This document shows, in pieces, positions 23,287 through 32,277 of a stretch of DNA of 64,000 nucleotides. The notes under the pieces are model-generated. The model was not told the origin of the DNA. It worked only from the letters and a program-made list of their open reading frames with translations, and made no database searches. Source of the stretch: Hypholoma sublateritium FD-334 SS-4. Taxonomy: Eukaryota > Basidiomycota > Agaricomycetes > Agaricales > Strophariaceae. Numbering within the stretch: position 1 is the stretch's first letter; each line of letters begins with the position of its first letter. The translations under genes and the position numbers were made by a program. Location of the stretch: NCBI GenBank assembly GCA_000827495.1, contig KN817529.1, positions 558,001 to 622,000 of the forward strand. The letters are read 5' to 3'.

Positions 23287-25355
23287 TCAAACGGCATCGA
23301 TGTTCATCTCCGGAGAATACGGCGGCCAGTGTCGCTGGGACAAACGGTTGATGACTGACAAACGTTGGACTGGATGGAGCGATCAGTATCTCGCCGCCCA
23401 TTTCTGATCAAATGAAACGCACCATAGTCCTCCCGGGCGTATTCGTCGCCCCCGACCTCATCATCCGAGTCAGCAAGGGGGTCTGATGTCGATATCACTT
23501 GCCACGCCTCTGCGGGAGAAAGTTGATGAGCAGCTGCGCGGCAAGAATAGCAGCAGCCTTACGTTGCAGCATCGTCCGCGGCTGCGCCAGGAGCTGGGCG
23601 TGCGTCCTGTGCCGCGGGCGGTGCGCGCCGTCCTTCGCTGGCGCCGCGGCTGACGGCTGTGGGGGGTACGGCGAGTAGCGCGACGTGCGGTGCGCCGCCG
23701 CGCCCGCGCCGTACCCGTTCTGGTTCTGGTTGAGCGCGTCGTTCTTCAACGGCGGCGGCGGCGGCACTGCGCCGAGCGACGAGAACAGGCTGAGCGAGTG
23801 CTCGTACTGCTCGCGCACGCGCTTCTGCCGCGGCACCGCGCGTTCTGCAGGATGAACGATTTAGCACACGCACGCAGGGGAACCGCACCACGGGACGACC
23901 CACGCTTGATAAATGCGTCCAGCATGTCGTCGTCGTCGTCCGCATCCGGCACGGGCGCGACGGGCTCGCGGTCCCTGTGCTTCTCTTTGGGCGCGGCGGC
24001 GGCGGCGACAGCGGCAGTTGTGGGCTTCCTTTCCTTTGCGGCGACTGCAGAGCGTTTACCCTTGCCCTTGGCGCTGCTGCTGCTCGCCGCGGGGACGACG
24101 ATCGACGGGGCGGTGCGCCTGCCCTTCGGCTTCGGCTCCTCAACGGCGGCGGCGGCGGCGGCGGCGGCGGGCGCAGGCGGCTCCTCGTCCTCGCCGGCGA
24201 CGCTGCCGCTGACGGACGCCATGCTCGACGCCGCCCTGCCCGCGGCGTCCTTCGCGCCCTGCGTCTGCATGATGCGGTTCCGCTGCGCGACGAGCTTCTC
24301 CGCCATCGCCGTGTCCTCCGGCGGGTCCTGGTTCTCGCGCAGGACCTCGTCGGCGGTGAGCAGCGTGAACGGCGGGGGCGCCGCGGGCTTCGCGGGGTCC
24401 GCGAACGGGTTCGTCGGCGGCGCCTCGTCGTACTCGTCCTCGGACGACGGCGCCTCGAGGTAGTTGAAGCACAGCCAGAGGAACGCCTGCGCGCGCGACG
24501 CGGAGGACACCTCCGCGCGCAGGAATAGATCGAGGAAGTCGAGCCGGCCCTGGAAGTGCGCATGGCCGATGGGCTGGCGCACGGCACGCGGCGGCTGAGC
24601 ACGACGCATGGTCAGATGAGGAGGGGGGGGCGACGCACCGCGGTGTGGTGCGCGAGCACGAAGACGAGGTTCGTCACGCTCGTGGACGGCGGCTGGCCCG
24701 TCTTCTGCGTGGGCACAAGCGTAAGGTCAGAGTGGCACGCAGCAGCAGAACAACGGAGGTGGCACGCACACACTGGCCGAGGATGTCCGCGGGCGTCGCG
24801 GGCGGGTTCTTCGCCTCGTCCTCGAGCAGGCTCGTCTTGAGGATGTGCTTGATGCGCGGCGCATCCTGCATGTTCCCGCTCGTGCGCTGCAGCGCGGGCA
24901 CGGGGTGGTACGTGCGGATCGCAGTCTTCATCTCCGGGAAAACTGCGCACAGCCCTCGTCAGCGCCCACTCCACACAGCAGCCAGCAGCACCCGCAGCAC
25001 CGAGGGGGGGGAGGAGGGGAGACGCACAGCTCATAGTCGTGTTCACGCGCCCGACGTTGACGAGCAGCGCGAGCATCGCGAAGTCCGCCGCGAACACGGG
25101 CGCCTCGAGCATCTTGTCGCGCAGCGCCTTCGTCGCCTTGGGCGAGTGCAGGATCGCCTTCGTGTACAGCTCGCGGAAGGTGAGCTTGCTGCCCTCCTCC
25201 GTCGCGGCGTACGGGTCGGAGAAGACCGCGTGGGCGTCGCCGAAGATGGCGTGGAGCACGTCGTACTGGATGTCGACTCGGGTCAGCGGCTCGCCGTCGC
25301 CGCGCTTGAGCGCCACGACCCGCCGGGGCACGGGGCTGGCCCATCGCGATGCCAT
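23287..25355 (-). CDS. IES1-like (INO80 complex subunit 1) protein, copy A
   Basis: A relative of fungal Ino-eighty subunit 1, part of the INO80 nucleosome remodeller in the nucleus. The start at 25355 gives MASRWASPVPRRVVALKRG, then the conserved core GEPLTRVDIQYDVLHAIFGD, MLALLVNVGRVNTT, FFPEMKTAIRTYHPVPALQ, MQDAPRIKHILK, STSVTNLVFVLAHHTA and GRLDFLDLFL. A long Ala/Lys/Glu-rich region follows, including an eight-Ala run coded by GGC/GCC repeats near 24140-24165. The C-terminal acidic motif is SDPLADSDDE, then EDYVINRLSQRHW; the last exon is joined across an intron after the codons for EDY. It is clearly homologous to copy B at 32278-34040 but differs through most of the second half. An upstream in-frame start near 25475 is possible but less likely. 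Confidence 0.82.
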
Positions 25356-25675
25356 CGAGTTGGTTCTGGGTTGCGGTTGGAGTTGGCGGAGGGGTTGGTG
25401 TGGGGTATGCAGAGATGGACGAGGTGGCACCGGACGGCAGGGTTGGCTTTCCAGGGTCACCCGGCGCTGCATCACGTCACATGACGGTGTAGTGGTGCTA
25501 CTGACTAGTACAGCTGAAAGTCAAGGTAATGTACGGTACGAATAGGCAGGCTATCAATACAAGCGGATTGGATATAGGTATCTCGTGCGCAAAAGACAAG
25601 TGGTATAAGCATGTGCGGACCAAGCAAGTCCGCTCGGCGAAACTAATAATGTAACAAGGAAAGAAAGTCGAAAAC
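25356..25675. other. Intergenic region upstream of IES1 copy A
   Basis: 320 nt between the copy A start and the downstream end of the hydrolase gene, both minus strand. It must hold the copy A promoter; no motif stood out. Confidence 0.5.
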
Positions 25676-28600
25676 TTATCGCAGCCCCGCGTACGGCTGC
25701 GCGCGGCGCTCCTCAGGGCGCCACGCGCTCGCAATCCACTCGAGCACATCGACAACCGCGCTGCTGCGGTACATCAGCCCGTGATCCGCGCCGCGCACGA
25801 CCTTCACCGAGCAGCGCTCGGGCCCCATCGTGCGCTCCATCCAGCGCACCGCGTCCTCCGCAATGCGCTCGTCGCGGTCGCCGTACCAGATGCGCACGCG
25901 GTGCGGGTACGCCGCATACGCGAAGCCCCACGAGTGCCCCTCGTGGTTCAGGATCTGCAGCAGGTCGTTGTGCGTCCCCTTCGCGGACTCCGCGTGCGAC
26001 GCCGCGATGAGCGCGTTGCCCAGCGCGATCTGGTGCCCGCGGCTGCTGTCGACGCCGCCGCCGCCGCCGCTGCTGCCGCCCTGGGCGAAGGACGTGGTGA
26101 AGGTGCTCGGCGACGGCGAGGAGGGCATGGACGATGCGGGCAGCGGCGGCGGCGGCGGGTGCGCCGGCGCCTTTGACGACGTGAACGAGATCGAGCGCCG
26201 GCCGCCGCTGCGCGCGCTCGAGCCCACGCTCGACCCCGCATACGCATACGGCGTCGCCGTCGGCGGACTCGGCTCCGCGTCGATGCTCGCGCCCATCCAC
26301 GCGAGGTCCTCCAGGCCCAACCCAACATCAATGCGGAGCGGCGCGGGCAGCTGCGGGCTCGCGGGCTCCGACTTCGGCGGGTCCCTGTCCTTGTCCTTGC
26401 CGCGCGCCTTGAGCGAGCCCATCGAGCGCAGGCCCTTGAGCTTCTTCCCCGCGCCCGACCCCTGCCTTTCCCTCTCCCTTTCCCTATCTTGTGAAGAAGG
26501 CGGCGGCGGCGGCGACGGCGTCCCCGACGCGCCCTTCAGGCGGCCCAGGATCCCGCGCGACGTCTTCCGCTTCGCCACATACGCGCCGTGCTCATTCACA
26601 CCGCTGGCGCCATGCCCGTGCTGCGACGCCGGCCGCCCCTTGAGCCCGAGCGTGCTGCGGCTCTCGAAGCGCCCGTCAAAGTCGTTCAGGTCGTCGTACT
26701 CGCTGAACGTGCTCTTCGACCCCGTGCTCGGGCGCGGGCGCGCCTCCGCGTGCTGGTACACCGCATGGCCATGTGCGCTGGCGCCCTTGCGCGAGGCTGT
26801 TGATGAGGCGTCGGGCGTGGGCTTGGGCGCGGGTGGCGCGGTGTACCCGATGCCCTCGTACGCGATCGTCGGCGGCTTGCCGATCATCCACGCCTGGAGC
26901 TTCCACTCCGCCGCCTGCGCGGTCTTGAGGATGCCGTTCGGGACGTACTTCAGCCACTTGTATCCGCCTGCCACACCGCGTCAGCACCGCACCACAAAGC
27001 TATTAAATGCACTCACTGCTCTCGCTGCCGCCGACCCAGGGCGCGAGGAGGCAGACGTCGCCGCGGATGCGCGCGGGGAGCTTGTTCGCGAAGGAGAGCG
27101 CGTACGGCGCGCCGGCGGAGTGCGCCATGATGCTGCACTGGTCAATGTGCAGCAGGTCGAGGACCTCCTCGACGACGGACGCCCACTGCATGATGCCCTT
27201 TGCGGACTTGGAGCGCGGCTCCGTGCGGCCGAGGCCCCACCTTCGTTAGCCTGTCAGTACGCGTTCGTTGGAGACAGACAGCACGCACCGGTCGATCGTG
27301 ATGAGGCGCAGGCCCATGCACTCGGCCATCTCGTCGTACAGGCCCATGATGTGGCGCACGCAGCCGAGGCCGAGGAAGACGACGACGGGGACGCCCGTGG
27401 GACTGCCGAGGTCGGAGAGGCTGACGACGAGCGGGTTGTCCTGCGACGCGTGCGGCGAGCGTGTGAGGCGCAGCAGGGTCGTCAGGCGCGCGGAGCGCAG
27501 GTACTGCGCGACGGCGAGCGCGGGCGGGGGCTTTGCGGTTGCCAGGGTGCTTTCGAGGGGCGATGGTGGGAGGTAGCTCGACGGCGCGGAGACCGAGTAG
27601 AGCGACGGCGCGGCGCCGGGATCGGAGCGCGGGGAATAAATGCTGCTGGCGTTGTCAGACAGCACGGACTGGCGCCGTAGGAACGCGGGCGCGGGCTGTG
27701 GCGGCGGCGGCGGCGGCAGGGCGGGCTTCGCGCGCAGCTGATTGCGGATCGTGCGCTGCACCTCGTCCGCGACGCTGTCGATCGACGAGCGCGAGACGAA
27801 CTCGGTCTCGTCGTCGTCCTCTTCCTCGCGTGGGGGCTCGGGCTCGGGCTCGGGCTCCTCGTGCACGGTGGCGTGGCCGTGCGTGCTGGGCGAATAAAGT
27901 GAAGACGAGCGGATGGTCGGCGGGCGGGAGCGGACGTGGGCCTCTGGCGGGGCGTGGTTGCGGATGATCTCCGATATGGAAGGCACGACGCTCTTGCGAT
28001 TCTCCATCGCGCCCGGGCTCGCGCGGCGCGGGAAGGTCTGCGGCGCAGGGCGGATCTGCTCCCTGGGCCCAGGGGCCGTCTCGTCCAATGAGATGCGCGA
28101 GATGGACGGGGGTATGATCGTCGAGTTGGATGTGGACCGCGCCGGCCGCGGGCGGCGGCGGCGGGACCTGCTGGGCGGCTGGGCGGGGCCCTCGTCCTCG
28201 CTGGAGTCGCTCGAGGGGCTCGCCCTGCGGGGTATTTTTTGGGTGCGGGACTTGGTGGGGCCGCCGAGGACGACACCAGGGGGCGGGGTGGGCAGCGGGG
28301 GCTGGTACAGCGGGTGGTGGCCGGGGATGCCAAAGCGCGCGCGGGTGGCGGGGCGGCGCGAGAAGCTCGGGTCGCCGCCGCCGCCGTTCATGCCGTCGAC
28401 GAGGGCGTCCATGGTCTCGACGCCGGGGATGGGGGCGGCGACGACAACGGGGAAGAGGTCGAGGGAGTCGGTGGAGGTGGTGTAGTCGTCGGGGGTGCGG
28501 GGCGGGGTCTCGGTGTGCTGGGTGGAGGACGAGTGGGAGAAGCGCAGGTGGGGCACGGCGGGCGGGGCGTCCCACTTGGAGGGCCCTGTCCTGGAGCGCG

Positions 28601-28904
28601 TGCGGGTGTAGCCGTGGGCGTGGGGGGCGGGCGGGGCAAAGTCGTCGTCAAGCGAGGGAAAGGCGTACTGCGCATCAGGGGGCGGCGGCGCGGGGGCCTG
28701 CGTGGCGGACGGCGAGCGGCGCATGCGCGACCTGAGCGAGTGCGCCGCCTTGGGGTACACCTCGAAGTAGCTGGACGGGGCGGTGTCGTAGGCCGACGGG
28801 CCCGCCTCGGGCTTGTCCTTTTCGCGGCGCAGGGAGAGGAAGGACGACGACTTGCGCGGTGTCCGCTGCGCACTCGAGTTGTGGCGCTGCAGAATCGACT
28901 GCAT
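25676..28904 (-). CDS. Large alpha/beta-hydrolase-fold protein with disordered N-terminus and lid insertion
   Basis: Three exons (28904-27289, 27240-27017, 26967-25676) give 1043 residues. Residues 1-460 are Ser/Pro/Arg-rich with acidic runs, probably disordered. The hydrolase begins near VVVFLGLGCVRHIMGLYDEM (oxyanion loop), then LITIDRWGLGRTEP, the nucleophile elbow MAHSAGAPYAL (Ser), and LLAPWVG. After PPTIAYEGIGYTAP a second low-complexity segment of about 270 residues is inserted. The fold then resumes with HEGHSWGFAYAAYPHRVRIW, the acid YGDRDERI and the catalytic His in VVRGADHGLMY. The triad Ser-Asp-His is complete, so a lipase or esterase activity is likely; the substrate is unknown. 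Its start lies only 44 bp after the stop of the F-box gene on the same strand. Confidence 0.85.
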
Positions 28905-28948
28905 GAGAGGAGGAGAGGAACCGTATTTGACATCAATCAAAACATTTG

Positions 28949-29977
28949 TTACACTAATAGCTGCACCACGCGCGATCTGCACGCCGCCCGGATCGCCTCT
29001 GCGTCCGCCGCCGCCCACGCGCTGAACGGCGGCCAGTTCGTCCCCCCCGGCAGCCCCAGCCGCCGCAGCCCGCCCAGCCCGCCCACAAAGTCCACCCACT
29101 CCGCCGCCGTCACCCGCACGGCCCGCCCGCCGACCACCAGCTCCTCCAGCCCCACGCACGCCTCGCCCACCGCCCGCAGCACCGCGCCGTCCACGGACTG
29201 CCCCTCCAGGTGCAGGCACCGCAGCCCCGCGAATCCGCCCCCGCCCGGCGCGTCCACAAGCAGCGCGCTGCCCCGCTCCCGCGTGTCGTAATGCAGGCAC
29301 CCCACCGCGCACCCCGCGAGCACCCCCCGGATCTCCGCGTCGAAGCACCCCGCGTCGCTCGTCGTGATGTGCAGGTGCGCCAGCCTGTCCCCCACCAGCG
29401 CCGCGAGGTGCCCGCCGACGAGCTGCACGTCCTCCATCACGAGACTCTCCAGCCGATAGGGGCCGCCCGCCGCGTCCAGATCCAGGCTCGCCAGCCGGAG
29501 CTTCCTCAGCCCCGGGAACCCGAGCCCGTCGTCCCACTCCACCGATGCCCGCCCCGTCAGCCGCCCCTCCAGCAGCCGCCCGTCGACGTGCAGCTCCTCC
29601 AGCGTCTCGGGATACGCAATGTACCGCAGGAACCGCTCCGCGCTGACCGCCAGCTCGCCGCCGAGGTGCATGTACGTCAGGCCTTCGAGTGCGAGAAGCT
29701 GCCGCACCGCCTTCCATTCGCCCATCGTGGGCCGGGTCGAGGAGACGGGACAAATGGATATCCCCGTCACGAGAGAAGCAAGCGGCGGATTCGCAGCGAA
29801 TGTCCGCGCGAGGCGCCCCGCCGCGCGGAACGAGCCCACCGCGGGCCGTGCGTACAGGCGCTTGCGCGCGTAGAACAGCCAAGCACAAGAGACGGCGGAG
29901 AGCGCGGCGAGGTCGCCGGGCCACCAGTGCTCGTCCGCGGCGAGGATGAGGGGCACCAGGTCGGCGCATGGCGACAT
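28949..29977 (-). CDS. F-box/LRR-like protein, intronless
   Basis: A single exon of 342 residues. The N-terminus MSPCADLVPLILAADEHWWP with LAALSAVSCAWLFYARKRLY looks like the F-box-like motif of basidiomycete F-box proteins, which bind Skp1 in SCF ubiquitin ligases. The rest is built of Leu-rich segments (LEELHVDGRLLEG, LRKLRLASLDLD, RLAHLHITTSD, LRCLHLEGQSVD, LRRLGLPGG), fitting a substrate-binding LRR solenoid. An in-frame extension upstream is possible, but the ATG at 29977 places the F-box at the N-terminus as usual. It is divergent from the acyltransferase gene with only 54 bp between starts. The target protein is unknown. Confidence 0.7.
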   Translation of the reverse strand: MSPCADLVPLILAADEHWWPGDLAALSAVSCAWLFYARKRLYARPAVGSFRAAGRLARTFAANPPLASLVTGISICPVSSTRPTMGEWKAVRQLLALEGLTYMHLGGELAVSAERFLRYIAYPETLEELHVDGRLLEGRLTGRASVEWDDGLGFPGLRKLRLASLDLDAAGGPYRLESLVMEDVQLVGGHLAALVGDRLAHLHITTSDAGCFDAEIRGVLAGCAVGCLHYDTRERGSALLVDAPGGGGFAGLRCLHLEGQSVDGAVLRAVGEACVGLEELVVGGRAVRVTAAEWVDFVGGLGGLRRLGLPGGTNWPPFSAWAAADAEAIRAACRSRVVQLLV

Positions 29978-30031
29978 GGTGGACGGAGGCACGCCGTGTG
30001 ATGTCACGCACCTCCCTCTCCTCCCCCCTGC

Positions 30032-31551
30032 ATGTCCGCCCCCAGCGCCACCCCCCTGCACGCCCTCCCCATCGCCCAGCGCCCCCCAAGAACATGGGCC
30101 CGCATCGCCGCCGCCGTCCTCTTCTGCCTGCTCTTTAACCTCGCCTGCCTGCTCATCAACGGCTCCCAGTTCGTCTTCCTCCTCCCCCTGCGCCTCCTGC
30201 CCTTCCGCTGGTCCCGTCGCCTCTACTACGCCGGCATCCGCTACACCAAGGGCGCCTTTGGTGCCCTCCAGAGTACGTCCTCCCTCGTCTCCACAGACCG
30301 CCCGCTCATATACCCCGAGTCCTCATGTGCTGCTGGTTCGCACCCTCCACGCTGCGCATCACGTTCGAGACGCAGGGCATGGGCGCCTTCACCCAGGCCG
30401 AGCTCGATCGCTACGTCGTCCGGGACGCGGCCGGCACCCCCGTGGCGCTCGACCTGCCGACGCAGTTCGTCCTCATCGCCAACCACCAAGTGCGTCTGCA
30501 CGCCCCCTCCATGTGCCACGCTCACCCCCCGCAGGTCTACCTCGACTGGTGGTACGCCTGGTGCCTCACATACTTCATGAGTCCGCACGGCGTCCACCGG
30601 TACGTCTACATCACCCTCAAGAAGAGCCTGCGCTGGGTCCCTGTTGTCGGCTGGGTGAGTGCCTCCCCCCTGCACACGCGGCCACGTTCGATGCGGCTCC
30701 CTAGGGCATGCAATTCTTCAAGTTCATCTTCCTCGCTCGATCATGGGCGTCCGATAGGCGGCAGCTCGCCGTCGACCTCGCATCACTGGGCAGGGAGGCC
30801 GAGCGCGAGGGCAAGCCGCTGTGCTTCATCCTCTACCCGGAGGGCACCCTCGTCAGCAAGGACACGCGGCCGCGATCCAAGAAATACGCAGACAAGATCG
30901 GCATTGTGAGCCCTATTTGCTCGCACGCACGCGTGCTGACCGCACCTCCCTTTTGCAGTCCGACATGAAGCATATCTTACTCCCGCGATCGACCGGGCTG
31001 CACTACAGCCTGCGTGCGCTCGCACCGCGCATCCCTGACTTGCGCCTGCTCGATTTGACCGTCGCATACCCCGGTACGTCGCCCCACTAGCCGCACGCGC
31101 CGCGGCTCACCGAGTATGGGCAGGCATCCCCCCGATGGGGTACGGGCAGGACTACTACACCCTCAGATCGGTGTTCTTCGACGGCGTCGCCCCCCCGGCG
31201 ATCCACATGCACCTGAGGATGTTTGACGTCAAAACGGGGGTGCCCATCGGCGATCTCGCAGGCGCCGGTGCGGGCGGGGTGTCCGAGTCCGACCGCCGAC
31301 CCCGGCGCGTAGTCGAGGTCGACATTCCCGGTGCGGAGAAGGACGTGTTTGACCTGTGGTTGCGCAAGCTGTGGCAGGAGAAGGACGACGGGATGGAGCG
31401 GTTCTGCGCGACGGGCGCGCTTGCACCCAAAGCAGAGGCGCCGGTCGTCGAGATTCCGCTGGCACTGCGCCGGCGGCGGGAGGTCCTCGACGCATTCGCG
31501 TTCTTCTGGCCGGCGGGCGTGGCATACTTATGGGGCAGGATACGGGGGTGA
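30032..31551 (+). CDS. Lysophospholipid acyltransferase (PlsC/AGPAT4-CST26 type), ER membrane
   Basis: Transfers acyl groups to lysophospholipids, probably remodelling phosphatidylinositol or forming phosphatidate, in the ER membrane. An N-terminal hydrophobic helix (IAAAVLFCLLFNLACLLING) follows a short Pro-rich leader. The catalytic H-X4-D lies in FVLIANHQVYLDWWYAW, split by an intron after the codons for NHQ. Motif III is LCFILYPEGTL, with LARSWASDRRQL before it, and later motifs are KHILLPRSTGL and VAYPGIPPMGYGQDYYTL. The NHQ..LDWWY form is typical of the AGPAT3/4/5 and yeast CST26/PSI1 group. About six introns; the last exon runs to 31551. The C-terminus (AFAFFWPAGVAYLWG) has another hydrophobic stretch. 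Confidence 0.88.
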
Positions 31552-31628
31552 GACAAGACGGCTGTATGTAGTACATACACGCGGAACGATGTATCTGTAT
31601 TTCCAATTCCAACGACGACGACGATCCG

Positions 31629-32023
31629 TCAGAAGCCCCCCTCGCGCTTGAGCTCGATCTGCTTCACCAGGAACAGGCTGCTGTCGAGGAAGCGGTCGAC
31701 GCAGTTGGCGAGGCACGATTGCTCGCCGGAGGAGAAGGACTTGCCAGGCATGCCCGTGACGCATCCGGATGGGCTCAGCACGCGCGGTGGGACGAGGCAG
31801 ATGGGACGCACTTTTTCCAGCAGATGCCGGTCAGCTGGTGGACGGAGGACTGGACCTTGGCCTGGAAAAAAGTCACGACGGGAAGCAGGGCGGGGACACG
31901 GGCGTACCGAAGCCTGCTCGCGCTCGAGGAACGTCGCGAGCTCTTTCTAACAGGATGTGAGCACGCAGTTGACCGCCCACGGCGGGAACGCACCTGTGTC
32001 GCCTCGTCGAATTTCGGGTCCAT
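31629..32023 (-). CDS. TIM8: Mitochondrial intermembrane-space chaperone TIM8, with abnormal 3' splice site
   Basis: A small Tim protein that with Tim13 carries hydrophobic precursors across the intermembrane space. Joined exons give about 84 residues: MDPKFDEATQ, KELATFLEREQ, AKVQSSVHQLTGICWKK, then CVTGMPGKSF, SCLANCVDRFLDSSLFLVKQ and IELKREGGF. The second CX3C (CLANC) is intact. The first (CWKKC) is cut by an intron starting GTGCGT. The expected 3' end reads CCGG instead of CAG, at 31765-31766. The only AG acceptor, nine bases earlier, would insert residues and give C-X7-C. So the gene is recognisable but its third junction is doubtful: it could be a sequencing error, a mutation or a non-canonical site. 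Confidence 0.82.
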
Positions 32024-32140
32024 GGTGGTAATGGGAGGAAAAGCTGATGTAAGGATGTTGGGATTGATGGGTGCCGAAAGCAGCAAGAGGTGCCCGAGCA
32101 GTGGTTCGCGGCGGCCCAGTGCGCTGTGCCGCCTGCCCTC

Positions 32141-32148
32141 TATAAAAT
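32141..32148 (+). promoter_or_regulatory. TATA box
   Basis: TATAAAAT stands alone in otherwise GC-rich sequence, 137 bp upstream of the IES1 copy B start and 118 bp from the TIM8 start on the other strand. Assigned to copy B by orientation. Confidence 0.5.
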
Positions 32149-32277
32149 ATCTACCCTGCCGGCGAATTTCTGCACCCCCGCCCAGAATCCCCTTGCGGCG
32201 TCTGCACGTGGACTCGCCTAGCTCGCAGCGACAGGCAAGGCATCGCCGCCCGCCTCGTGTCTCTTTCAGCCCCCGCC

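Noticed and set aside
25830..27680. Plus-strand open frame of 616 codons opposite the alpha/beta hydrolase
   Set aside because: Its sequence is Arg/Ser/Pro noise typical of antisense frames in GC-rich DNA. The minus strand has clear hydrolase motifs.
28239..29291. Plus-strand open frame of 350 codons opposite the hydrolase and F-box genes
   Set aside because: Gly/Arg-rich antisense shadow with no family signal; it spans two minus-strand genes.
29977..30095. One continuous minus-strand frame running through the F-box region into the hydrolase (27246-30095)
   Set aside because: In this frame the F-box region reads as low-complexity Gly/Arg sequence. The F-box protein uses another frame with a real stop at 28949, so these are two genes.
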